NCBI GenBank assembly: GCA_903894955.1
Contig: CAITSA010000004.1
Location: forward strand, 1 to 45,144
Direction: 5' to 3'
DNA length: 45,144 bases
Source of the DNA: an uncultured bacterium
Lineage (GTDB): Bacteria > Patescibacteriota > Minisyncoccia > Phycocordibacterales > UBA9973
Within the stretch, counting starts at the first letter, position 1; the number at the start of each line of letters is the position of its first letter. The position numbers were made by a program, and so were the translations under genes. Below, piece by piece: positions 7,954 through 17,300 of the stretch. The notes below the pieces were generated by a model. It was not told where the DNA came from, did no database searches, and saw only the letters and a program-made list of their open reading frames with translations.

Positions 7954-9135
7954 TTAATTTAATCTTAAAATAGCAGATTTACTATGAGCATTTAACCCTT
8001 CAACTGATGCAAGGTTGGCGGTAATTTTACATAATTTTTTTGCTCCTGTTTTGGTTATATATTGGTAAGTTTGTATCTTGATGAAATCTTTAACGGATAA
8101 TCCTCCCGTATATTTTGCAGCTTTGCCAGTAGGAAGAACATGATTTGTTCCACTGCAATAATCTCCAAAAGCAACTGCTGAATAACCACCCAAAAATAAA
8201 GAACCATAATTTTTTAGTTTATTCAAAAATCTTTTAGGATTCTTGATTTGCAACTCTAAGTGTTCAGGGGCAAATTCATTTGCTATTTTTATAGTATCTT
8301 CTAACTTTTTGACCTTAATTATCTTTAAATTTTTTAGAGATTGTTTTGCTATGTTTTTAGTCGTTATATTATTTAATTGAGTTTTTAATTCTTTCTTAAC
8401 TTCTCTAATCAATTTTAGAGAATCTGTAACAAAAACAAGTTCTGCATTAAAATCATGTTCTGCTTGTGCTAATAAATCTGCTGCTATAAAAACAGGATTT
8501 GCCCATGCATCAGCTATAATCATAATTTCACTTGGACCAGCCAAAAAATCTATTCCGCAATCTCCATATATCTTTTTCTTTGCCTGAGTTACATAAATAT
8601 TACCAGGACCAACTATTTTATTTACTTTTGGTATAGTTTTAGTTCCATAAGCCATGGCAGCTATTGCTTGAACACCACCGATTTTATAAATTGAACTAGC
8701 CCCTGCAAAATGTGCAGCAACTATTACTTCTGGTTTAATTTTTGGTGAACAAGCAATAATATTTTTTACTCCAGCTATTTTTGCTGGGATTATACACATT
8801 AAAGCTGTTGAAAGTAGCGGGTAACTTCCACCGGGTATATAAACCCCGACTTTCTCAATTGGTATTATTTTTTGACCGAGTATCACCTCGTCTTTTTTAT
8901 ATTCAAAATTTTTAAATTGTTTATATTGTTCTTTTGCAAATCTTTCTATATTTACAGCAGCCAATTTTATTGTTTCTAAAGTTTTTTTATCTATATTTTT
9001 ATATGCTTCTTCTATTTCTTTTCTGCTAACTTTAAAGGACTTAATCTTTTCTCCATCAAAAATTTTCGTGTATTTGTTTACAGCCTTATCGCCATTTTTC
9101 CTCACATCTTCTATTGTAGAACTTACTATTTTCAT
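7954..9135 (-). CDS. hisD: Histidinol dehydrogenase
   Basis: GGVQAIAAMAYGTKTIPKVNKIVGPGNIYVTQAKK, DFLAGPSEIMIIAD, HDFNAELVFVT. Confidence 0.96.
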   Translation of the reverse strand: MKIVSSTIEDVRKNGDKAVNKYTKIFDGEKIKSFKVSRKEIEEAYKNIDKKTLETIKLAAVNIERFAKEQYKQFKNFEYKKDEVILGQKIIPIEKVGVYIPGGSYPLLSTALMCIIPAKIAGVKNIIACSPKIKPEVIVAAHFAGASSIYKIGGVQAIAAMAYGTKTIPKVNKIVGPGNIYVTQAKKKIYGDCGIDFLAGPSEIMIIADAWANPVFIAADLLAQAEHDFNAELVFVTDSLKLIREVKKELKTQLNNITTKNIAKQSLKNLKIIKVKKLEDTIKIANEFAPEHLELQIKNPKRFLNKLKNYGSLFLGGYSAVAFGDYCSGTNHVLPTGKAAKYTGGLSVKDFIKIQTYQYITKTGAKKLCKITANLASVEGLNAHSKSAILRLN

Positions 9136-9221
9136 ATTTTAAAATCATAGCAGAGTAGAACTGAAAAGTCATTATTTTTTATAGATATTTTATAAAATTC
9201 TAATTTAGATGAAAGGTAATA

Positions 9222-10499
9222 TCAGAATTTGAGTATTTTGAGAAATTTGGCTTTTTCAAGATTTTCTTCGAAAGGTCCAATGAGCGCTAAATTGAGTTTG
9301 TTATTTTGGAAAATATCCTTAGCTAAGTTTTGAATTTCGCTGGCTGTTACTTTGCGTATTTTCTCTGCTCTATTTTCCACACTTTTGATTTCACGTTTTA
9401 AAAGTTCTTGTCCTCCAAAAAAATTTGCAATGTCATCACTTGCCTCTAATGAGAGTTTCATATTCCCTATCAAGCATTCCTTTACTTTATTTAATTCTTC
9501 TTCGTCTACTTTTTCTTTTTTTAGAATATTACATTCATGCAGTACGGCCTTGATTACTTCTTCTATCCTTTTATTGTCCACCCCAGCAGAAATTTGAAAA
9601 AATCCATGGTCAGTATAAGTATCATTGTAGGCATGAACATAATAACCAACACCCATCTCTTCACGAAGCTTTTGAAAAAGTCTTGAACTCATTCCCCCTC
9701 CTAAGCACCCTCCCAATACTGTAAGCACAGCACTTTTCTTACTAAATAAATTTAAACTCCGTACTCCTAAAACAAAATGTGTCTGATCTGTTTTTTTGAA
9801 ATTAATTAACACTCTCGGACTTTTTTGTCTTTCTTGTACTTTCACCTTCCCTACTTTTTTGCCCCGTTTTATTTTTCCAAAAATTTTATTTACTTCACTC
9901 ATTACTTGCTTCTCTCCCACTCCCCCAGCTACAACTAAAACTGTAGCCTCTGGTAAATAATGAGCTTTTTTATACGTGACAAAATCATCCCTCTTCATTT
10001 TTAAAATATTTTTTTTCTCGCCAGCGATATTCCAGCCCGCAGGAGTATCCCCATAAAGTAATTTCATAATTAAGTCTTGCACATGTCTTTGAGGCATATC
10101 TTCATACATATTTATCTCTTCTATAATTACCCCTTTTTCTTTTTGCATCTCAACGTCAGGAAAAGTGGAATTTAAATAAATATCTGAAACAATATCAAAA
10201 ATCTTACTAAAATGTTTAGCGTCGGACTTCGCATAATATCCCGTGTATTCTTGAGCGGTAAAAGCATTATATTGGCTACCCAGAGCATCTAATTCTTTGG
10301 AAATATCAATAGCTTTAGGTCTTTTGTTTGTACCCTTAAAACACATATGTTCCAAAAAGTGTGAAATTCCATTCACCTTTTTTGTTTCGTATTTTGAACC
10401 TGCTTCCACCAACACCAACACTGTCGCTGTTCCATTATCTTTCATTGGAACAGTAACAACCCGTAGTCCATTCTTTAAAACTTTTTTTGAAAATTTCAT
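9222..10499 (-). CDS. M16 family zinc peptidase
   Basis: GISHFLEHMCFKGTNKR (HxxEH) plus downstream E, GGGMSSRLFQKLREEMGVGYYVHA. Confidence 0.96.
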   Translation of the reverse strand: MKFSKKVLKNGLRVVTVPMKDNGTATVLVLVEAGSKYETKKVNGISHFLEHMCFKGTNKRPKAIDISKELDALGSQYNAFTAQEYTGYYAKSDAKHFSKIFDIVSDIYLNSTFPDVEMQKEKGVIIEEINMYEDMPQRHVQDLIMKLLYGDTPAGWNIAGEKKNILKMKRDDFVTYKKAHYLPEATVLVVAGGVGEKQVMSEVNKIFGKIKRGKKVGKVKVQERQKSPRVLINFKKTDQTHFVLGVRSLNLFSKKSAVLTVLGGCLGGGMSSRLFQKLREEMGVGYYVHAYNDTYTDHGFFQISAGVDNKRIEEVIKAVLHECNILKKEKVDEEELNKVKECLIGNMKLSLEASDDIANFFGGQELLKREIKSVENRAEKIRKVTASEIQNLAKDIFQNNKLNLALIGPFEENLEKAKFLKILKF

Positions 10500-11837
10500 T
10501 TAATCTATTTTCTCTTTAATGTAATTTTTTAAATCAGTTACTTTTATTCTTTCCTGCTCGCCTGTATCTCTATCTCGCACGGTCACCGTGTCGTCAGAAA
10601 GTGTATCAAAATCAACCACTATACAAAAAGGTGTACCGATTTCATCTTGTCGACGATAACGCTTACCGATATTGCCATTGTCATCCCAAGCTACTCGTCC
10701 AAACTCGGCCTTAAGAGGAGCATAAACTTTTGTATTAGCATATTCCACAAGTTCTGGCTTATTTTTGAGAAGCGGTGAAACAGCACAAATCACCGGCGCA
10801 ATACTAGGTTTAAACTTAAGATAAACTCTCTTTTCTTTTTCACCTGCCCCGTCGGAAGCTTGCTTTCCTTCGGGGTCTTCACTATAAGCAGAAAGTAAAA
10901 CTGCAAGCAAGGCTCTCCCCACTCCAAAAGTCGGCTCAATGACGTGTGGCACTGTTTTTCCTCCTTCTTCTTCATCTATATAATCTAATTTGTGAGTTTT
11001 TAAATCAAAATCTGCGCGATAAGCTAAGCCAAAAAGTTCTTTATTGCCAAAGGGAAAATCAAAATAAAAATCAATAGTTCGGCTGGAATAATGTGCTCTG
11101 TCTTCTTTTGAAACTTCCAGCTCATGCACTTTCCCCATATCAATACCTACTTCTTCCATCCAGTCGAGCATTTCTCCTTTCCAATATTCAAAATATTTTT
11201 CCCAATCTGTTGGTCGAATAAAATATTCTATTTCCATTTGTTCAAATTCGCGAACTCTAAAAATAAAATCACGTGGGGCTATCTCATTTCTAAAAGCTTT
11301 CCCTATTTGCGCCATCCCAAAAGGAATTTTGGGATGAAAAGCATCTACGGTGTTTTTAAAATTTACAAACATCCCTTGGGCTGTTTCTGGTCGCAGATAT
11401 GATATGGAAGTACTTTCTTCGGTAGCGCCAATATGAGTTTTGAACATCATATTAAATTGCTGGACCTCGCCAAAACCCCCTCCACAATCAGGACATTTTT
11501 TCGCATCTTCAATTTGATCAGTACGAAATCGATGATGACATTTTTTACATTCTACTAAAGGATCGTGGAAACCTTCCACGTGCCCAGAGGCTTGCCAGAC
11601 TTCCGGACGCATTAAAATCGCCGCATCGACACCATACATATCGCGCCTGCTATCAACAAATTTTTTCCACCAATTTTGAGTAATATTATTTCTTAAAGCC
11701 ACACCAAAATGTCCTAAATCCCAAGTACCTGCCAAACCACCATAAATCTCCGAACCTTGAAAAATAAACCCGCGTCTTTTACAAAGCGAACTTATTTTTT
11801 CCATTAAATTATCTTCTTGGTTTTTTATTGCTTTCAT
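10500..11837 (-). CDS. glyS: Glycyl-tRNA synthetase (alpha2 class II type)
   Basis: CKRRGFIFQGSEIYGGLAGTWDLGH, QASGHVEGFHDPLVECKKC, RPETAQGMFVNFKN. Confidence 0.96.
   Translation of the reverse strand: MKAIKNQEDNLMEKISSLCKRRGFIFQGSEIYGGLAGTWDLGHFGVALRNNITQNWWKKFVDSRRDMYGVDAAILMRPEVWQASGHVEGFHDPLVECKKCHHRFRTDQIEDAKKCPDCGGGFGEVQQFNMMFKTHIGATEESTSISYLRPETAQGMFVNFKNTVDAFHPKIPFGMAQIGKAFRNEIAPRDFIFRVREFEQMEIEYFIRPTDWEKYFEYWKGEMLDWMEEVGIDMGKVHELEVSKEDRAHYSSRTIDFYFDFPFGNKELFGLAYRADFDLKTHKLDYIDEEEGGKTVPHVIEPTFGVGRALLAVLLSAYSEDPEGKQASDGAGEKEKRVYLKFKPSIAPVICAVSPLLKNKPELVEYANTKVYAPLKAEFGRVAWDDNGNIGKRYRRQDEIGTPFCIVVDFDTLSDDTVTVRDRDTGEQERIKVTDLKNYIKEKID
10843..10877. repeat. Palindromic element (CTTGCCCC...GGGGT family) in frame in glyS
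   Basis: CCTGCCCCGTCGGAAGCTTGCTTTCCTTCGGGGTC; encodes DPEGKQASDGAG. Confidence 0.8.
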
Positions 11838-11846
11838 TTTTTGTAA

Positions 11847-13778
11847 CTAATTAACTACGATACCACCACCCTGAGGCAAAGCTGTGTCATTATCAAGCTT
11901 CGTCGTAAGCCTTATTTTTTTTACTGTTACATCCACATTAGCAAAATCATCATGTCCAGTCAAAACTGCATCATTTATAATAACCGGGAGAGTATCAACT
12001 TGAGAAATTGAAGGCTTAAAAGAAACCTGAAAAGAAACACTGCGGGCAGGAGCTGTAATTCCAGAACCTTTTGGTATTCTGTCTATATTCCAAATTATTT
12101 CTTTAGTAAAAGCATTATAGGTTAAATTTTCATTCTGCGGAGAAATTGGTCCTACAAAGTTCACCCATGAAGGAAGAGTGGTAGTTATCTGCGCTTTGGA
12201 AATACTATTAGCGGTATTAGAAAGAGTCCACACCACGGTGTAAGTTGTCGCTTGGTCAACTTTAGGAGGTATCGGGCCAGTATTCACAAAAGGTCCAGAA
12301 TAATAAAGTGCTTTCCCAGAAAAACCAACATCCGAAATAATTCGAATAATCGCTCCAGTCGAATTATCAAGTTCGTTGACATCAGAACCCTCAACCGCCT
12401 GTTTACCAGAAATACTGACATCTATATTAACAGAAGGATCGGTTAATATTACACCAGCCGTCGAGAACGAAGAAGCTGGAGAAAAAGAAAAGGCCACAGA
12501 ATCTGAGTCACCCGAATTTATTTCTGCCATTTGACTTTTAGAATTTTTATCCCAAGTGATTGTATCACTAGATGAATCATAAAAACCTTGTTGTGCATTT
12601 ATGGTCTTACGATTAAAAGCATTTCCGGAAATTTTTGCCTTTATTTGTAAATCATTTACCTTAGTGTCTAAATTATTAGCATAATGAATTTCTGCGCTTA
12701 TTGAAGTCTTGGCATCTATCGCATATTCTCTTTGATATACACCATTAATAAAAAGATTTGCTTCAATGAAAGGTTTTTTAATTGCTACAATACTTTTGAT
12801 TGAATTAAAAATAACATTAATAATAGATTTATCTGTATCTGACTGTGATCCACTTGAAATATTAAAAGTTTTTTCTTCTCCATCAAAAACATCCACCATC
12901 TTACCAGAGATTGAGATATCATGTTCCACTCCAGGAACAATGTCACCCAGATTCCAAACATTATTACCAAAAGAAGGTGCTGGCACAGAATTTTTAAAAG
13001 TAAATCCCAACGGATAATCAACCTTAACTAATATGTTAGGAGTTGCTTTAGTGGCGTTAAGGGTAGCTTTCACATTGAAGGTAATGTCTTGATTAGGACT
13101 GATGGTAAGTGGGGCATCTACCGAAAGATTGATGGGGGTAGAGCGTATTGTTACTTCATAAGGTTTTTCTTTGACAAAAATAGCATTGGACCCAGCTACT
13201 CGATATTCAATACTTATTTTTATTGGAATAATGCTCCCCTGTTCTCCAAAAAGCACCATTTTTACATTTTCATTTCGGACGGCTCCAGCTGGGATTGTTC
13301 CTAGAGAGATGCGGAGATGTTCTGTGTCAGAAGATAAATCAGTAGCCGAACCTTTTGGGTATTCTAAAACAAGATCAACTAAATCAAGTTCGGAATTATT
13401 TCTGTTCACAATTCCAATAATCAGTGGAAGCTCGTCACCCCCCGCTGTAAAATTATTTCCAAGTATGGAAATATCAATATTATTATTAGAAACAGTATTT
13501 CCTCCAGCAAAAAAAACAAAAGCTGCATAGCCTAAAGTTAAAACAAAGAAAATTACAGAAAAAATAAAAAATTTCTTAAAACCAGATGTTTTCATAAAAA
13601 ATTTCTCTTGAGCATCAAACTCAGTTTCTTCTTTTGTCTCCCAAGAATCAACGATTTCATTTTTAGGAACATAGGAAAAAATATCTCGATGCTCTATTTT
13701 AGTCTGATAATTTTTACTAAAAAGCTTACTTTTTAAATCTTCAAGCCTGTTAAGCTTATTCATATCATCTAACGACAT
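11847..13778 (-). CDS. Membrane-anchored surface protein with DUF11/CARDB-like beta-sandwich repeats
   Basis: N-terminal cytoplasmic segment, TM FKKFFIFSVIFFVLTLGYAAFVFFAG, then repeated beta-rich segments such as ITWD and IPKGSGITAPARSVSFQVSFKPS. Confidence 0.65.
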   Translation of the reverse strand: MSLDDMNKLNRLEDLKSKLFSKNYQTKIEHRDIFSYVPKNEIVDSWETKEETEFDAQEKFFMKTSGFKKFFIFSVIFFVLTLGYAAFVFFAGGNTVSNNNIDISILGNNFTAGGDELPLIIGIVNRNNSELDLVDLVLEYPKGSATDLSSDTEHLRISLGTIPAGAVRNENVKMVLFGEQGSIIPIKISIEYRVAGSNAIFVKEKPYEVTIRSTPINLSVDAPLTISPNQDITFNVKATLNATKATPNILVKVDYPLGFTFKNSVPAPSFGNNVWNLGDIVPGVEHDISISGKMVDVFDGEEKTFNISSGSQSDTDKSIINVIFNSIKSIVAIKKPFIEANLFINGVYQREYAIDAKTSISAEIHYANNLDTKVNDLQIKAKISGNAFNRKTINAQQGFYDSSSDTITWDKNSKSQMAEINSGDSDSVAFSFSPASSFSTAGVILTDPSVNIDVSISGKQAVEGSDVNELDNSTGAIIRIISDVGFSGKALYYSGPFVNTGPIPPKVDQATTYTVVWTLSNTANSISKAQITTTLPSWVNFVGPISPQNENLTYNAFTKEIIWNIDRIPKGSGITAPARSVSFQVSFKPSISQVDTLPVIINDAVLTGHDDFANVDVTVKKIRLTTKLDNDTALPQGGGIVVN

Positions 13779-13798
13779 ACTATGATTATACCATCATT

Positions 13799-14377
13799 TT
13801 ATAAATGCGTCTCTTTAAGAGCTTTATTTATTTGACGTAACACTTGAGACCTTGATTTTGAAAATTCAAATATTAAATTCTCTTCAAATGGAGATTTGAT
13901 TATACTTTGCAAAGCTTTGTCTCCACCAATATAACCCAGATTGTCTAACATTCGCAAAACAATAAGGGCTTCAACGTTACGTAAATGTTCCGCTTTAGCT
14001 TTTTCTAAAACAGTCAAACCATTTATTAAATCAACAAACAAAGCTTCGTTCGGCTCTATCCCCGCAAGTAATCTTTTTAACAATTTAGCAATGTTGAAAA
14101 AAACTTCAAAAGTTCCATGATTTTTTACAATTTGTTCTAACTTGTTTGTCTTTGAAGCGCTAGTTAAACGCCAAAAATCTTTCCCTTGCACAAGGTCTAT
14201 TTTCACATAAGCAAAGTCTTGCAATACAAAACGCAATTTCGAAGACATTTTACGAACCCCTTGCGCTGAGGCATAAACCATACCCAAGTCACGAGTAAAA
14301 ATAGAGTAATATTTTCCAGCTTCACCGTAATTTTTACTCCCTAAAATTAAACCCTGCGTGTGATAAATATGATGCAT
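13799..14377 (-). CDS. recO: DNA repair protein RecO
   Basis: HTQGLILGSKNYGEAGKYYSIFTRDLGMVYASAQGVRKMSSKLRFVLQDF is the RecO N-terminal pattern. Confidence 0.9.
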   Translation of the reverse strand: MHHIYHTQGLILGSKNYGEAGKYYSIFTRDLGMVYASAQGVRKMSSKLRFVLQDFAYVKIDLVQGKDFWRLTSASKTNKLEQIVKNHGTFEVFFNIAKLLKRLLAGIEPNEALFVDLINGLTVLEKAKAEHLRNVEALIVLRMLDNLGYIGGDKALQSIIKSPFEENLIFEFSKSRSQVLRQINKALKETHL

Positions 14378-14383
14378 TTTATT

Positions 14384-17300
14384 CTATTTGATCACGAAAT
14401 TTTTTAATTCTAAGATTATAGGAGCAATAGACTCATTGTTTATATCCTCTGGTTTTATTTTACATTTTGCAAAAATTTGTTTTTCAATTTGTCTTATGGC
14501 ATTTTCAAATGCGTCTCGTTCAGGCGTATTTTCTTTATGATGTGCATAGCGCTTTCTTAAATCCACAAGTCTTTGTTCTATACTTACTACGCCAAAAATC
14601 CCCACGCGTTCATCACAGTAATCAACGATTTTTTTACCCCAATCCATAGCAGAAGAAATATCGGGTGCACCTAGAAAACTAATGGAATTGATTAATTCCA
14701 CTACGCGTTCACTCACGTTTATTTCTTTGGCAATTTTTGAGTGAGCAGAATATTCATTTTTGCCATATTTTTTAATGTACTCATTTTGAACATTTTGCCA
14801 ATATTCTATTCCTTCTGGTTCATTAAGTTCAGAAAAATAATTTAAGTCAAATTTAATAATATTTCCCATATCGTGAAGCAGGCAGGCAGTGATAATTTCT
14901 TCTTTTGGTAACGGCTCGGTAAAATTATCACAAATCAAAGATGCCACTGCCGCCGTTCGGAGCATATGTTCCTGCAAGCTCGGCATGATTTTATATTTTT
15001 TATATATTGTTTCAATAGGAAGAGGCATCTTGTCTCCTGGGTTAAGACCGAGCTTTTTTCTTTGATCTTGAAGCTCTCGCATAAACTCACGATACTCCCC
15101 CTCTGCTTTGAGTGCTGGAGTAATATTTATATCGAGTTCTACTTCTGTTTTTAAATTTTTATTTTCTAAAATATCTTTTACATTTATTTCATCTTTTATC
15201 AGATCAGCAAATTCTTTTCCTAAAACAAAATTCTTAACTTCTAGTTTAGAAAGTGGTTGACGCACTTTTAATCCAGCTTTTTGTCTAGCTTCAAGCCCCA
15301 AAGTTACAATTTTTCTGACTATCTCCATATTGTCTATAACCCCCTCCTTCTCCTCCCCTTTATTAAGGAGGAGGTTGGGTAGGGGTATAATTCCAAAAAG
15401 TTTTAATTGTTTAGCAGGCCAATTTTCCAAATGCACACTTTCTTTATCACTATCTGTTTTTAATTTCAGCCAAATATCTTCTGCTGTAAACGGAGCAAAG
15501 GGAGCCATAATTTTAGTAAGAGTTTTTAGTACAAAATATAAAGTCGCTCTTGCCCCGTCCTCTTTGGCGGGGTTTGTTACCTCTTCTTTAATACGCTCAC
15601 GGGAACGACGTAAATACCAAGTAGAAAGGTCGCCAATAAAATCTTTTATTCCTCTGACGGGTTCCAATAATTTATAATCATCCATTTTCTTTGTAGATTC
15701 ATCAATCAATTCATCTAATCGCGCTAAAATCCATTGGTCAAGCACATTTTTTGACTTGGGTTTATCTCGACTTGCCCCGTAGCGAGCTTGCTCTGCTATG
15801 GGGTAAAGTTCATAAAACGCAAGTACGTTATAGAGCAAAGTAAAAACTTGTTGATGTAGTAAGGAAACAGTTTTTTCATCAAAATTTTTAGATTCACCTG
15901 GTTGATTAACCGAGTACATCCAGAGACGAAGTGTGTCGACACCATATTTATCCATCGCATCCCATGGATCAACAATATTACCGAGAGATTTAGACATTTT
16001 CTTCCCTTTCGCATCTAGTAAATGTCCTAAGCAAATGACATTTTTATAAGCTTTCCCTCGTCCCATCAATACCCCAACAGCATGAAGGGTATAAAACCAT
16101 CCTCGAGTCTGGTCAATCGCTTCAGAGATAAAATCAGCAGGATAACCCACACCGTCTACCCATTTTTTATTCTCAAATGGATAATGATCTTCCGCAAAAG
16201 GCATACAGCCAGAATCTAGCCAGACATCCATCACTTCTTTAGTTCTTACTAAATTTCCACCACAGGAACAAACAAGTTTTACTTCATCAATATATGGTCG
16301 GTGTAAATCAAGTTCATAATCTTCATTATGTGGAAGGGGTACAAAATCAAGTTCTACCACTTTAGCATTAGGAAAATCTATAGTTTTATTTATTAAATGT
16401 TTGGTTGTTTCAGCATCATTTAATCCCTTTATCCCAGCTGAAAGCATATTGGCCGGTCCCTCATGAGTAACAATTAAAATATTTCTATCTTTGTATTTAT
16501 TTTCAATATCATAAAGAAAACTTGTCATTCTTGATTTAACTTCTTTGCAAGATTCCCCATTCTTTGGTACACAAAGATACCAATCTTGTTTGGACTTAAA
16601 ATCAAAGTATTCTTCCCATGTTTTTCCGTTAAAAATTCCAGTATTTATTTCTCTAATTCTCTTATCAAAAATAAAATTGTTATTTTCAATTTCTAATTCT
16701 TTTTTTACAATTTCTGCAGTTTCTTTAGTTCTCGTAAGATCAGAGGAAATTATTAAATCTATTTTTTTATTTTTTATTTCAGAAATGGAATTCAAAACCT
16801 GTTTCTTTCCTGCTTTGGTTAAATGATCTGCACCTCCAACTTCTGAACTTATTATATATTTTACATTGCTTTCTGCCTCACCATGTCTCATCACAAAATA
16901 TTTGTTACCAGATTTTTTTGTTTTTTCTTTTATTTCTTGAATGCTGCCAATAACCTCAACCTTCTTGCAAGTTTCACAAACCCAAACTGGAAGGGGTGTA
17001 CCCCAATATCGTTCACGAGAAATTGCCCAATCTTTTATCTCCTCCAACCATTGTCCAAAACGCCCATCGCGAATATGCGCTGGCTCCCAATTTATTTCTT
17101 TATTCTCCTTAATCATCTTTTCTTTTATTTTTGGATCAGAAACTTTGATATACCAAGAATCTCGAGCATAATAAATAAGCGCTGTTTTACATCTCCAACA
17201 ATGAGGATAAGAGTGTTCATATTTTTCTTTTTTTAACAAAAGTCCTCTATGGGCTAAATCTTTAATAATATCAACGGCTACTTCTTCGTCCCGCACAAAT

